35,046 bases of DNA from Paracoccaceae bacterium (GCA_021648225.1 JAKITE010000014.1:1-35046), one strand, 5' to 3'. Counted from the first letter of the stretch, positions 1-9,798 are shown. The notes: generated from the letters alone by a model not told the origin. Numbers and translations: made by a program.

Positions 1-2
1 CC

Positions 3-423
3 GCCTGTCATGCAGCGCTGGAAATTGGCGGGGTTAAGGCGGCAGGGTTTGAAATATCAATCATGGCGTGTGACGATGCACGCATTGCCGAACTAAACGC
101 CGAATTTCGCAAAACCCACGCCAACCAATGTGCTTTCATGGCCGGCATTTGATTTGGCTGCTAACGCAGCAGGCAGTCTGCCAGCCAAACCGCAGGCCAG
201 CCACCCGCCCGAGAGCATCGGCGATATTGCTATCGCTTTTGACACTTGCCAGCGCGAAGCGGCCGAGAAAAATATCGATATTAACCATCATGTAACCCAT
301 TTGGTGTTGCATGGATGCCTGCATTTACTGGGCTATGACCATGAAAATGACCCAGATGCGACATTGATGGAGGGTTTTGAGGTCAAAGCTCTTGCAAAAT
401 TGGGTATTGCAGACCCATATTAA
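3..423 (+). pseudogene. ybeY: Endoribonuclease YbeY, 5' partial, frameshifted
   Basis: YbeY is a zinc-dependent single-strand endoribonuclease needed for 16S rRNA 3'-end maturation and ribosome quality control. The metal-binding motif HGCLHLLGYDH is intact near the C-terminus, and the protein ends in GIADPY, as roseobacter YbeY proteins usually do. The gene starts before the window. The first part is read in the frame starting at base 3 (ending NAEFRKTHA) and the rest in the frame of TNVLSWP. The family consensus around here is APTNVLSWP, so two bases, probably CC from a run of four C, are missing near 121-123. Read literally, the upstream frame hits a stop at about 150. YbeY is normally important for growth, so a sequencing or assembly error is at least as likely as a true pseudogene. 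The middle segment between WPAFD and IGDIAIAF is the variable loop of the family. Confidence 0.85.
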
Positions 424-465
424 CTATAGCGCGGGCAAAATCCGCATCATCACGGAAAAGGAGCC

Positions 466-1338
466 ATGGGCGACACTATCGACGGATCTTCTAATGCAGC
501 GCAACGCGCGCTGGCATTAACCCCCAAACCACGGGAAACCGTATCTTTTTGGCAACGCCTGTTTGGCCGTGCCAAACCCCCGAACATTTCAGAGATCGAC
601 CCTGTGGCCGAGGCTGGCACTCGGGCGATCCAGCTTAATCTGGCAAATCTGGTCAATCGCCGGATTGACGATATTTCTGTGCCCAAAGCAGATATTATCG
701 CGGTTTCGGAGGATAGCACGCGCAAGGAAATTGTCGATGCTTTTCGCAGTTCTACGCTGACGCGGCTGCCAGTTTACCATGAAACGCTGGACGAACCGGT
801 TGGCCTGATCCATCTAAAAGACCTTGCGTTGAAACACGGGTTTGGCAACGGGGTTAAATTTGATCTTGCGGCGTTGTTGCGGCCGCTGATCTATGCGCCG
901 CCCTCGATGCCGATCGGGGTTTTGTTGCAAAAAATGCAATCGGAACGCATTCATATGGCGCTGGTGATTGATGAATATGGCGGGGTTGACGGGCTTGTGA
1001 CCATCGAGGATTTGCTGGAACAGATTGTTGGCGATATAATCGACGAACATGACGAGGAAGAACAGGAAATGTTTGTCGAAGAATCCCCCGGCGTTTATCT
1101 GGCCCATGCCCGCGCTGAATTACAAGACATCGAAGCCGCCGCAGGGGTTGACCTGCTGCCTGACGATTTGGACGAAGAAATCGACACGCTTGGCGGTGTG
1201 GTTGTGATGCTGGCAGGCAGGGTTCCGGCACGGGGCGAAGTTGTTTGTGATGAAAAAGGCAATGAATTTGAAATCATCGAGGCTGACCCGCGCCGTATCA
1301 AACGCCTGCGGGTGACATTCGCGAAAAAAGCCGCCTGA
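466..1338 (+). CDS. corC: CorC/HlyC family CBS-domain protein
   Basis: The 290-residue protein has two tandem CBS domains (about residues 70-185, including DEYGGVDGLVTIEDLLEQIVGDI) followed by a C-terminal CorC_HlyC transporter-associated domain (about 205-285). There are no membrane segments, which matches the soluble CorC/TlyC form rather than the membrane-bound CNNM/PaeA type. The family is linked to Mg2+/Co2+ efflux and is often still labelled hemolysin; the exact role of the soluble form is unsettled. The ATG has a good ribosome binding site (AAAAGGAG). It follows ybeY by 42 bases and its stop codon abuts the lnt start, so ybeY-corC-lnt are probably co-transcribed, as in other alphaproteobacteria. 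Confidence 0.9.
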   Translation: MGDTIDGSSNAAQRALALTPKPRETVSFWQRLFGRAKPPNISEIDPVAEAGTRAIQLNLANLVNRRIDDISVPKADIIAVSEDSTRKEIVDAFRSSTLTRLPVYHETLDEPVGLIHLKDLALKHGFGNGVKFDLAALLRPLIYAPPSMPIGVLLQKMQSERIHMALVIDEYGGVDGLVTIEDLLEQIVGDIIDEHDEEEQEMFVEESPGVYLAHARAELQDIEAAAGVDLLPDDLDEEIDTLGGVVVMLAGRVPARGEVVCDEKGNEFEIIEADPRRIKRLRVTFAKKAA

Positions 1339-2805
1339 GTGCTGGAATTTCGGCCCAACCGTTGGCGTCCCTTGGTGGCTATGGCGGCAGGGCTGGCACT
1401 GGCGCTGGGCCAGGCACCGATTGATTTTCCTTATTTGGGTATGCTGGCGATTCCACTGCTGCTGTCGATGTTGCAAGGCACATCGGGTTTGCGCGGCGGT
1501 TTTGCTATTGGCTGGTTTGCGGGGCTTGGCTATTTTGGCCTAAGCATCAGCTGGATTATCGAGCCATTTTTGGTCGATATTGACCGTTATGGCTGGATGG
1601 CACCTTTTGGGCTGATTTTTATGGCAGCAGGGCTGGCGCTGTTTTGGGGCTTGGCGTTTATGCTGGCGGGGCGCTGGATGCGCGGCAGGCTAAGCGATGC
1701 GGTGGTGCTGGCTGGTTTCTGGGCGCTGAGTGAGGTTTTACGCAGCATTATCTTTACCGGATTCCCTTGGGCCTTGATTGGCTATGGCTGGCTGGAAACG
1801 CCGGTTATTCAGCTGGTTTCGGTGATTGGCCCGCATGGGCTGGGGTTCTTGCTGGTGCTGGTATCGGGGATGCTGCTGTGGCGCAAAGGTATGGTTATTG
1901 CGGCATTAATAGCCGTTATCAGTGTTGGTTTTGGCATGATGCGGCTGAACCAACCTGTCGATATGCGTGATCTGACCGTGCGTCTGGTGCAACCCAATGC
2001 CGAACAGCAATTGAAATGGGACCGGCAATATATTCCGGTATTTTACCAACGCCTGCTGGATCTTTCCGCAACCGGCCCGCAGGCTGACGTGGTGATCTGG
2101 CCCGAGGTTGCCATTGCCTATTTACCTAATGAGGACCCAGCCCTGCGCGCCGATATTGCCATCGCCGCAGGTGCGCCGGTTATTCTGGGCGCAAGGCGGC
2201 GGGACACGCAGGCATTTTACAATTCGCTGTTTGTCATTGATCAAAATAGCGATATTTCCGGTCAATATGACAAACACCATCTGGTGCCGTTTGGCGAATA
2301 TATGCCGCTGCAAGGTTTGGCTGACAGGCTGGGCCTAAGCGGTTTGGCCGATATTGTCGGCGGTGGCATGGGCAGCGGCGAGGGGCCGGTGGTTGTACAA
2401 GCCGGCGATGTGCCGGCATTCCTGCCGCTAATTTGTTACGAGGCGATATTTTCGCGGGGTCTGTTTACCGAAGCCCGCCCCGAATGGCTGGTGCAAATAA
2501 CCAATGATGCATGGTTTGGTAAAATCAGCGGCCCGTATCAGCATTTGGCACAGGCACGGGTTCGCGCCATTGAGCAGGGCCTGCCGCTGGCGCGCGCTGC
2601 CAATACCGGTATTTCCGCCATGGTTGATCCCTATGGGCGGATCATTGATTCGATTCCTCTGGGGGAGGCTGGCACGATTGACGTTGATCTGCCCCAGGCA
2701 TTGGCGCCGACCGCCTATGTGCGCTCGGGCTACTGGCTGGCGGTTATTGTAATTGCGGCTTTGCTGATGGCACAATTAACCCTGCTTAAATGGCGGCGCG
2801 AATAA
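1339..2805 (+). CDS. lnt: Apolipoprotein N-acyltransferase
   Basis: Lnt transfers an acyl chain from phospholipid to the N-terminal cysteine of apolipoproteins in the inner membrane, the last step of lipoprotein maturation. The 488-residue protein has an N-terminal block of about six hydrophobic helices (residues 10-205), a nitrilase-type catalytic domain (about 215-460) and a final anchor helix (WLAVIVIAALLMAQL). The Glu-Lys-Cys triad is visible as E256 (IWPEVAI), K312 (YDKHHLVPFGEY) and C366 (LICYEAIF). The gene begins with GTG directly after the corC stop (TGA-GTG) and has no separate ribosome binding site, which suggests translational coupling. Length and domain order are normal for the family. 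Confidence 0.95.
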   Translation: MLEFRPNRWRPLVAMAAGLALALGQAPIDFPYLGMLAIPLLLSMLQGTSGLRGGFAIGWFAGLGYFGLSISWIIEPFLVDIDRYGWMAPFGLIFMAAGLALFWGLAFMLAGRWMRGRLSDAVVLAGFWALSEVLRSIIFTGFPWALIGYGWLETPVIQLVSVIGPHGLGFLLVLVSGMLLWRKGMVIAALIAVISVGFGMMRLNQPVDMRDLTVRLVQPNAEQQLKWDRQYIPVFYQRLLDLSATGPQADVVIWPEVAIAYLPNEDPALRADIAIAAGAPVILGARRRDTQAFYNSLFVIDQNSDISGQYDKHHLVPFGEYMPLQGLADRLGLSGLADIVGGGMGSGEGPVVVQAGDVPAFLPLICYEAIFSRGLFTEARPEWLVQITNDAWFGKISGPYQHLAQARVRAIEQGLPLARAANTGISAMVDPYGRIIDSIPLGEAGTIDVDLPQALAPTAYVRSGYWLAVIVIAALLMAQLTLLKWRRE

Positions 2806-2874
2806 GCTATGGAAATGCGCTGTAAACTCGCTTATTGAGGCTATCAAACTTTGCCCGCTAACAAGGACAACCCT

Positions 2875-4041
2875 ATGCCACGTCAAAACTTTTTGTTTAC
2901 TTCTGAATCCGTATCCGAGGGCCACCCCGATAAAATTTGTGACCGGATTTCAGACGCCATTCTGGATGCGTTCCTGTCCGAAGAACCCAACGCCCGTGTG
3001 GCCTGTGAAACCATGGCCACTAGCGGCATGGTTGTGGTGGGTGGCGAGGTTGGGTTGTCAAATCAGGAACGCCTGAAAGATTACATGGGCCGCATCAGCC
3101 AGATTGCGCGCGATTGCATCAAAGACATTGGCTATGAACAGGAACAGTTTCACTGGAACACCCTGCATGTGCTGAATTTTCTGCATGAACAATCGGCCCA
3201 TATTGCCCAAGGCGTTGATCGTGACGGTGCCGGTGACCAAGGCATTATGTTTGGCTATGCGGTTAACGAAACGCCTGAATTAATGCCCGCACCCATTCAA
3301 TATTCGCACGCCATTTTGCGCCGATTGGCCGAGGCCCGCAAGGCTGGCGAAGCACCCAGCCTGCGCCCCGATGCGAAATCGCAATTATCCGTGCGCTATG
3401 TTGATGGCAAACCGGTCGAGGTGACCTCGATTGTGCTATCAACCCAGCACGAAAGCATTGACCAGACATCCGACGATATTCGTGCCATTGTCGAACCTTA
3501 TATTCGCGAGGTATTACCCACCAGCTGGATCACTCCGAAAACCGAATGGCATGTAAACCCGACCGGCAGTTTTGTGATTGGCGGGCCGGATGGCGATGCA
3601 GGCCTGACAGGGCGCAAAATTATTGTTGATACATATGGCGGCGCGGCCCCCCATGGTGGCGGTGCATTTTCGGGCAAAGACCCTACCAAGGTTGACAGGT
3701 CGGCCGCTTATGCGGCGCGTTATCTGGCAAAAAACATTGTGGCGGCCGGCTTGGCCGAACGTTGCACCTTGCAGATATCCTACGCAATTGGCGTCGCCAA
3801 ACCACTATCGATTTATGCCGATTTACACGGCACAGGCCAGGTTTCGGAGGAAGAGGTCGAGCGCGCTATTGGCCAAGTCATGGACCTGACGCCGCGCGGC
3901 ATTCGCGAACATCTGGACCTTAACAAACCGATTTACGAACGCACTGCCGCCTATGGCCATTTTGGCCGCGCGCCGGATGCTGATGGCGGCTTTAGCTGGG
4001 AAAAAACCGATCTGGTTGACGCCCTGAAATCAGCGATCTAG
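2875..4041 (+). CDS. metK: S-adenosylmethionine synthase
   Basis: MetK makes S-adenosylmethionine from methionine and ATP. Family signatures are clear: SEGHPDKICDRISDAILD at the N-terminus, GAGDQGIMFGYA in the middle, and the phosphate-binding GGGAFSGKDPTKVDRSAAY. The ATG at 2875 (MPRQNFLFTSESVSEG) is chosen over an in-frame TTG 24 bases upstream because it has an AAGGA sequence at the right distance and matches the usual MetK N-terminus; this gives 388 residues, normal for the family. It lies 69 bases after lnt. I looked in that leader for the SAM/SAH or SAM-II riboswitches common before alphaproteobacterial metK and found no convincing core. Confidence 0.97.
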   Translation: MPRQNFLFTSESVSEGHPDKICDRISDAILDAFLSEEPNARVACETMATSGMVVVGGEVGLSNQERLKDYMGRISQIARDCIKDIGYEQEQFHWNTLHVLNFLHEQSAHIAQGVDRDGAGDQGIMFGYAVNETPELMPAPIQYSHAILRRLAEARKAGEAPSLRPDAKSQLSVRYVDGKPVEVTSIVLSTQHESIDQTSDDIRAIVEPYIREVLPTSWITPKTEWHVNPTGSFVIGGPDGDAGLTGRKIIVDTYGGAAPHGGGAFSGKDPTKVDRSAAYAARYLAKNIVAAGLAERCTLQISYAIGVAKPLSIYADLHGTGQVSEEEVERAIGQVMDLTPRGIREHLDLNKPIYERTAAYGHFGRAPDADGGFSWEKTDLVDALKSAI

Positions 4042-4050
4042 GGGGCAAAA

Positions 4051-5298
4051 ATGACAGACCCGTATGGCAAAATTGACCAGGCAAAACTGGCAAAACTGGC
4101 CGAGGTTTCGGTGCAGGTCGGGTTGAACCTGCAACCCGGCCAAGATCTGGTTTTAACCGCGCCAACCACCGCCCTGCCCTTGGTGCGACAGGTGGTTGCG
4201 GCGGCTTATAAAGCTGGCGCAAATATTGTTACGCCGATTCTTTCGGATGATGCCATCACACTGGCACGCTATGAAAGTGCCGATGATGCCAGCTTTGATT
4301 GCGCGCCCAACTGGCTGTATAACGGCATGGCCGAGGCTTATGGAAATAATGCCGCGCGCATGGCAATATCGGCCGAAAATCCAGCGTTATTATCCGGGCA
4401 AGACCCCGCCAAAGTAGCACGGGCAGGCAAGGCCAATTCGCTGGCCTATAAACCGGCGCTTGATCATATTGTCAATTTCAACATTAACTGGAACATCACC
4501 GCATTTCCGGGGCTGGCTTGGGCCAAACTAGTTTTTCCAGACCTGCCTGATGATGAAGCGGTTTTTCAGCTATCCGAGGCTATTTTTGCCGCATCGCGCA
4601 TTAACGAACCCGACCCTGTGGCAGCATGGGCGGCGCATAATGCGAACCTTAAATCCCGGACCGATTATCTGAATGACCAGCGTTTCCATGCGCTGCATTA
4701 TACCGGCCCCGGCACCGATTTAACCATCGGGCTGGCGGATGGCCATGAATGGGCGGGCGGCGCGTCGGATGCCAAAAACGGCATTACTTGTAACCCCAAT
4801 ATTCCCACCGAAGAAGTTTTCACCACCCCGCACGCCATGCGGGTTGACGGATATGTGCGGGCCACCAAACCGCTGGCCCATCAAGGCGCGGTGATCGAGG
4901 ATATCGAGGTTAAATTTGTTGACGGGCGCATCATTGAAGCCAGCGCCAGCAAAGGCGAAGCGGCCTTTATCAAGCTGCTGGATTCCGATGATGGCGCGCG
5001 CCGTATTGGCGAGGTGGCTTTGGTGCCGCATGGCTCTCCGATCTCGCAAAGCGGGGTTTTGTTCTACAATACATTGTTTGACGAAAACGCCGCCAGCCAT
5101 ATCGCGCTGGGCCAATGTTATACCGATTGTTTTGTCGGTGGTGCCGATTTGTCAAAAGACCAGATCAAGGCGCAAGGTGGCAATAGCAGCATTATCCATG
5201 TGGACTGGATGATCGGTTCGGCTGAAATCAACATTGACGGGCTGGACAGCAACGGTAAACGCACGCCGCTGTTTCGTGCCGGTGAATGGGCTGTCTGA
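4051..5298 (+). CDS. M29-family metallo-aminopeptidase
   Basis: This 415-residue protein matches the M29 (thermophilic aminopeptidase T/S) family, cytoplasmic dimers with a two-metal site that remove N-terminal residues from peptides. Diagnostic stretches are IPTEEVFTTPHAMRVDGYV (first metal-ligand Glu region), LVPHGSPISQSGVLFYNTLFDENAASHIALG (His ligand region) and SSIIHVDWMIGS (the H-x-D ligand pair near the C-terminus). There is no signal peptide. The ATG follows metK by 9 bases with GGGGG seven bases ahead of it, so it is probably read through from metK. Its substrate range cannot be told from sequence. Confidence 0.9.
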   Translation: MTDPYGKIDQAKLAKLAEVSVQVGLNLQPGQDLVLTAPTTALPLVRQVVAAAYKAGANIVTPILSDDAITLARYESADDASFDCAPNWLYNGMAEAYGNNAARMAISAENPALLSGQDPAKVARAGKANSLAYKPALDHIVNFNINWNITAFPGLAWAKLVFPDLPDDEAVFQLSEAIFAASRINEPDPVAAWAAHNANLKSRTDYLNDQRFHALHYTGPGTDLTIGLADGHEWAGGASDAKNGITCNPNIPTEEVFTTPHAMRVDGYVRATKPLAHQGAVIEDIEVKFVDGRIIEASASKGEAAFIKLLDSDDGARRIGEVALVPHGSPISQSGVLFYNTLFDENAASHIALGQCYTDCFVGGADLSKDQIKAQGGNSSIIHVDWMIGSAEINIDGLDSNGKRTPLFRAGEWAV

Positions 5299-5319
5299 CC
5301 AAAGGTAAAGGAATATCAA

Positions 5320-6423
5320 TTGCCTGATAAATCGCCAAAACCGCGATCGCTGAAGGTGGCAATGGTTGGTAATGCTGCGACCTCGAACAAAGGCAACACG
5401 GTTAATTCCGGCAATATGATGCATGGCGCTGCGGCCCGAAACCTGATTGGTGATTTTATCGAGGCACCCGGCCGTTGGAATGATCAAGACGTTGAGCGTA
5501 TTTCTACAGAATGCAGCCATATTGTTTTTGTTGCCGCCAACGGTATTCGCCCCGGCGCGCCGGATGATCATCCGTTTACAAGAAACCAGTCCATCATCAC
5601 GGAAAACATCCTGCGCACCGATCTGCCCGTGGTGGTTTTTGGCTTGGGCGTGCAAAGCAAGCTGGGCAAATTACCGGCAAAAACCATTCCAAGCGCAACC
5701 CTTCGGCTGTTGGAAGTGCTTTCTGAAAGATCAAAAGAAATTGCAGTGCGGGGGCATTTCACAGCAGAATATCTTAATGATCTCGGCATAAAAAACACCA
5801 AGGCACTGGGCTGCCAATCTTGTTTTTATCACGCCACACCCAAATTTACCGCCCCGAAGATCAAGGCTGAAACCAATAATATTGCCTTTAATTATACTGC
5901 CCCGAACCGCGAAAAAAATGCCGTTTCAATGGCGATCAGGGGTGGGTTTTCAATGTTTGGTCAGGAGGAAACCGCCGAAACAAACCTGTTGAATGGCGAT
6001 TCGCAGTTTTTTGACCAAAGCCCGAAATTACGGAAATTCTTTTGGCGAACCAATATCAGCCGCAAAGAATATGCCGATTGGCTGCATCAGTATTTTTGCC
6101 GGTTTTACGATATGCCCAGCTGGTTTGAAAAAATGCAGGCATTCGATTTTTCATTCGGCACAAGGTTTCATGGCAATATGGTGGCGCTGCAATGCGGGGT
6201 TCCCGCGCTTTGGGTGGTGCATGATACCCGCACGATGGAGCTGTGCGATTATCTGGCCTTGCCATATATGATGCGCGACGATGTGGAAAAAATTCGCGAT
6301 ATTTCGCAATTGCTGGAGGCCGCGGATTACGGGCCTTTTGAAAAAGCTTATGGCGAGAATTATGCACGCTTGTTTGCATATCTCCAGACCTCGGGCATGG
6401 CCCATTCCATGCCTGTGCCCTAA
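5320..6423 (+). CDS. Polysaccharide pyruvyl transferase family protein
   Basis: The 367-residue protein has the Rossmann-like N-terminal pattern LKVAMVGNAATSNKGNTVNSG and the C-terminal FGTRFHGNMVALQCGVPALW, the R-x-H-G signature of the PS_pyruv_trans/GT-B-like family. Members add pyruvate ketals to exopolysaccharide or cell-wall sugars; some relatives have other roles, so the substrate here is unknown. No signal peptide or membrane segment is seen. The start is TTG, preceded by AAAGGAA about seven bases away; the next in-frame ATG (MVGNAATS) would cut into the conserved first beta strand. No other polysaccharide genes lie beside it, so it is an orphan at the end of this gene run. Confidence 0.75.
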   Translation: MPDKSPKPRSLKVAMVGNAATSNKGNTVNSGNMMHGAAARNLIGDFIEAPGRWNDQDVERISTECSHIVFVAANGIRPGAPDDHPFTRNQSIITENILRTDLPVVVFGLGVQSKLGKLPAKTIPSATLRLLEVLSERSKEIAVRGHFTAEYLNDLGIKNTKALGCQSCFYHATPKFTAPKIKAETNNIAFNYTAPNREKNAVSMAIRGGFSMFGQEETAETNLLNGDSQFFDQSPKLRKFFWRTNISRKEYADWLHQYFCRFYDMPSWFEKMQAFDFSFGTRFHGNMVALQCGVPALWVVHDTRTMELCDYLALPYMMRDDVEKIRDISQLLEAADYGPFEKAYGENYARLFAYLQTSGMAHSMPVP

Positions 6424-6444
6424 TTGCTTGCTTGGCCAAAACAG

Positions 6445-6462
6445 CTAGGGTCAGGACCCTAG
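6445..6462. terminator. Hairpin between convergent genes
   Basis: CTAGGGT and ACCCTAG form a 7-bp stem with a four-base loop, between the pyruvyl transferase gene (+) and dnaE2 (-). The right arm overlaps the dnaE2 stop codon. On the + strand it is followed by GAAAATC rather than a T tract, so it may act as a weak bidirectional terminator; function is inferred from position and symmetry. Confidence 0.5.
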
Positions 6463-9400
6463 TGAAAATCGCGACTGGGGAATAATACCTTGGCCTGTTC
6501 TCGCGGGTGGCGCGCGCGGCTAATATGACTGCGGCTTGGCTGGCTATCCGCATTTGGCGGCGGGTCGCCGATCAGGGTTGCATCGGGATGGCCAAGCAGG
6601 GCCAGACGCTCTGACATATCCTCGATTGTGTTGGCGATCAGGTGGGTGACGATACCCTCGCGTTGCAAAACGCCTGTGACCCGCAGCAAACGCCCCGCAA
6701 TCACGGCGCGGCGGAATTTTTCATAGATTTTTGGCCAGACAATGACATTGCAAACCCCCGTTTCATCCTCCAGCGTTACAAAAACCACCCCCGATGCGGT
6801 GCCCGGGCGTTGGCGGGTAATCACCAGCCCCGCCACGGTGGTGCGGCGCAAGGGTGCGGTGAGCAACTCAGCATTTGGGGTCAGGTCGTTGAAGCGCGGG
6901 CGCAGCAATTCCATCGGGTGGGCGCGCAGGGATAGGCGCATGGTGACGTAATCCTGCACGACTTCCTCGCCCAGATGCATGGTTGGCAGGATGACCTCGG
7001 GTTCTTTGATACCCTCGCCATCAATCGGGTCGTTAAACAGGGGCAGCGGTTGTTTGCCGCTTATGGCTTTGACCTGCCAAAGCGCGGCGCGGCGTGTCAG
7101 GCCCATGCCGGCAAAACCATCAGCCTCGGCCAGTCGTTCCAGCGTTTTGGGTGGAATACCAGCCCGATGCCACAGGCTGCTGGGGTCCGGGTATCCATTG
7201 CCCCGCGCTGCAATAATCCATTCCGCATCGTCTTTCCGAAAGCCCTTGATCTGGCGATAACCCAGCCGCAACGCGAGGCTGTTATCGCCGCGACGTTCAA
7301 GGATATTGTCCCACTGGCTGGCATTGGCGCAAATTGGCCGGACCTCTACATCATGTTCGCGCACATCACGCACGATCTGGGCGGGGGCATAAAACCCCAT
7401 CGGCTGGCTGTTCAGCAAACCGCAAGCAAATACCGCTGGGTGATGGTTTTTGATCCATGCGCTGGCATAGACCAGCAAGGCAAAACTGGCGGCGTGGCTT
7501 TCGGGGAAACCGTATTCGCCAAAGCCCTCGATCTGGGAAAAACAGCGTTCGCAAAACGCGGGGTCATAGCCTTTTTTCAGCATGCCACCGATGAATTTAT
7601 CGCGAAACGTGTTGATGGTGCCCATGCGTTTGAAGGTGGCGAGGGAGCGCCGCAACCGGTCCGCTTCCTCAGCCGAGAACCCCGCCGCAACAATCGCGAT
7701 CTGCATCGCTTGCTCCTGAAACAGCGGCACACCGTTGGTTTTACCCAGCACTGCGCGCAGTTCCTCGGACGGGTATTCAACCTTTTCCAACCCTTGGCGG
7801 CGGCGAATATAGGGGTGAACCATGTCGCCCTGAATAGGGCCGGGGCGGATGATGGCGACTTCAATTACCAAGTCATAAAACTCACGCGGCTGCATGCGGG
7901 GCAGGAAATTAAGCTGGGCGCGAGATTCGACCTGAAACACCCCGATAGCGTCGGCTTTGCACAGCATGTCATAGGTTTTCGGGTCTTCTTTGGGCAGATT
8001 TTCAAGGGTGTATTCCGGGCCGTTATGCTGCGTGATCAGATCAAAACATTTATGGATGCAGGTCAGCATACCAAGGCTCAGCACATCAATTTTCAGGATG
8101 CCCAGCGCATCAATATCGTCTTTATCCCACTCAATGGTGGTGCGGTCCTCCATGGCGGCGTTTTCAATCGGGCACAGCTCATCCAAACGGCCTTTGGTGA
8201 TGATAAAGCCGCCGACATGTTGCGATAGATGGCGCGGAAACCCGACGATCTGATGAATCAGGCGGATGGTCTGGATCAGGCGTTTATCATCGGGGTTAAG
8301 CCCCAGTTCACGGATTTGATCCGGTTCAATCGGTTTGTTTGACCAACCCCAGATTTGGCCGGAAAGCGCGGCGGTAATGTCTTGGGACAGGCCCATAACC
8401 TTGCCGACTTCGCGGATGGAGGAACGACTGCGGAAATGAATAACCGTAGCGCAAATACCGGCACGGTGACGGCCATATTTTTCATAAATATGCTGGATGA
8501 CCTCTTCGCGGCGTTCATGTTCGAAATCTACGTCAATGTCCGGCGGTTCACCGCGCGCTTCGGAAATAAAGCGTTCAAACACCATGGCGATGGTGTCGGG
8601 GCCGACCTCGGTTATGCGTAAAACGTAACAGATGACGGAATTGGCGGCGGACCCACGACCTTGGCACAGGATGTTTTGCGAGCGGGCGAATTGCACAATG
8701 TCATAAACCGTCAGGAAATAGGCGGCAAAGCCAAGCGTGTCGATCAAGGCCAGTTCCTTATCGATTTTGGCTTGGGTGTCGGGGGTGATGCCATCGGGAA
8801 AACGGTAATCAAGGCCTTCATTGGTTAGGCGCACAAGGCGTTGTTGCGGGGTTTCATTGACGCTGATTTCATCGGGGTATTCATAGGACAGCTCGGACAG
8901 GCAAAAGGTGCAGCGGCTGGCGATTTCAACCGTGCGGCGGATGGCAGCAGGGTGGTTTTTGAACATGCGCGCCATGTCGGATGGGGGTTTGAGGCGACGT
9001 TCAGCATTGGGCAGGGCGTGCTGGCCTATATTATCAATACGGATATGTTCACGCATACACGTCAACACATCGGCCAATTGGCGGCGGTTGCCGTGATGCA
9101 TCAGCACATCGCCCAACGCTACCATTGGCACGGCAGCGCGATGGGCCAGATCAGCGATGGCATCAAAGCGTTTCCGGTCTCGCCCGTCATATTTTGGCGC
9201 GGCCCCCAGAAACGTATTGCCCGGAAAGCGGCGCGCCACGGTTGCGAGCTGTTGCAGCATCGCATCCGCGCCGCGCTTTAATGGGTCATTTGTAGTGAGG
9301 GCGATCAAGATCAGCCCCTCGCCCCATTCCAGAATATCAGCGATAGTCAGGTGGCATTGCCCCTTTTCCGCGCGGCGTTTGCCAACGGTTAACAACCGCG

Positions 9401-9779
9401 ACAGGCGTGCATAAGCCGCGCGATCTGTGGGCAAGGCCAGCCATTCCAGCGGGCCATCTTGCAACACCAAGCGCGACCCGATGATCAGCTTGGGCAGGCT
9501 GGCCAATACGGGTTTTTTAATTGGCGGTCCGGTGGGGTATTTCTGATGGCTGCTATGGTCGGTCATCTGGTGCGAGCGGATTTTGATGGCCTCGGATGCC
9601 TCGCGTTTTAATTCCTTAAGCGCCGAATAAGCCCGCACCACCCCCGCCAAGGTGTTTTTGTCCGTAATTGCCACCGCTGGCAGGCCCAGTTCTGCGGCGC
9701 GGGTGATCAGCTCTTCGGGGTGGGAGGCCCCCGTTAGAAAGGTGAAATTGCTGGCAGTGCAAAGTTCGGCATAGCTCAT
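6459..9779 (-). CDS. dnaE2: Error-prone DNA polymerase DnaE2 (ImuC)
   Basis: This is the catalytic subunit of the SOS mutasome, a C-family polymerase that copies damaged DNA together with ImuB. An N-terminal PHP domain (YAELCTASNFTFLTGASHPEEL onward) is followed by the polymerase core with PPDIDVDFEHERREEV (paired catalytic Asp), GILKIDVLSLGML (third Asp region) and GRGSAANSVICYVLRIT, then a C-terminal OB fold (VVFVTLEDETGVCNVIVW). About 1106 residues, normal for DnaE2. I start it at the ATG (MSYAEL) because GAGGGG lies eight bases ahead; an in-frame GTG nine bases upstream is almost on top of that site. It starts 19 bases after the imuB stop, forming an imuB-dnaE2 operon. The same-strand order and the upstream LexA box suggest damage induction. 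Confidence 0.95.
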   Translation of the reverse strand: MSYAELCTASNFTFLTGASHPEELITRAAELGLPAVAITDKNTLAGVVRAYSALKELKREASEAIKIRSHQMTDHSSHQKYPTGPPIKKPVLASLPKLIIGSRLVLQDGPLEWLALPTDRAAYARLSRLLTVGKRRAEKGQCHLTIADILEWGEGLILIALTTNDPLKRGADAMLQQLATVARRFPGNTFLGAAPKYDGRDRKRFDAIADLAHRAAVPMVALGDVLMHHGNRRQLADVLTCMREHIRIDNIGQHALPNAERRLKPPSDMARMFKNHPAAIRRTVEIASRCTFCLSELSYEYPDEISVNETPQQRLVRLTNEGLDYRFPDGITPDTQAKIDKELALIDTLGFAAYFLTVYDIVQFARSQNILCQGRGSAANSVICYVLRITEVGPDTIAMVFERFISEARGEPPDIDVDFEHERREEVIQHIYEKYGRHRAGICATVIHFRSRSSIREVGKVMGLSQDITAALSGQIWGWSNKPIEPDQIRELGLNPDDKRLIQTIRLIHQIVGFPRHLSQHVGGFIITKGRLDELCPIENAAMEDRTTIEWDKDDIDALGILKIDVLSLGMLTCIHKCFDLITQHNGPEYTLENLPKEDPKTYDMLCKADAIGVFQVESRAQLNFLPRMQPREFYDLVIEVAIIRPGPIQGDMVHPYIRRRQGLEKVEYPSEELRAVLGKTNGVPLFQEQAMQIAIVAAGFSAEEADRLRRSLATFKRMGTINTFRDKFIGGMLKKGYDPAFCERCFSQIEGFGEYGFPESHAASFALLVYASAWIKNHHPAVFACGLLNSQPMGFYAPAQIVRDVREHDVEVRPICANASQWDNILERRGDNSLALRLGYRQIKGFRKDDAEWIIAARGNGYPDPSSLWHRAGIPPKTLERLAEADGFAGMGLTRRAALWQVKAISGKQPLPLFNDPIDGEGIKEPEVILPTMHLGEEVVQDYVTMRLSLRAHPMELLRPRFNDLTPNAELLTAPLRRTTVAGLVITRQRPGTASGVVFVTLEDETGVCNVIVWPKIYEKFRRAVIAGRLLRVTGVLQREGIVTHLIANTIEDMSERLALLGHPDATLIGDPPPNADSQPSRSHISRARHPREQAKVLFPSRDFH

Positions 9780-9798
9780 GCTTGGCACCCCTCAAACA

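Noticed and set aside
155..190. GGCAG-T-CTGCC palindrome in the ybeY variable loop as a fourth copy of the palindromic element
   Set aside because: Only the second-hairpin-like bases match; the CCCTCTC head and first stem are absent and the region is variable in the family anyway.
2806..2874. Possible SAM riboswitch in the metK leader
   Set aside because: The 69 bases contain GCTAACAAGGA, which recalls the end of SAM-II, but no supporting first stem and no SAM/SAH core were found.
6975..8228. A 417-codon open frame on the + strand
   Set aside because: It is antisense to the polymerase core of dnaE2 and encodes no recognisable protein; a composition artefact of a GC-biased gene.
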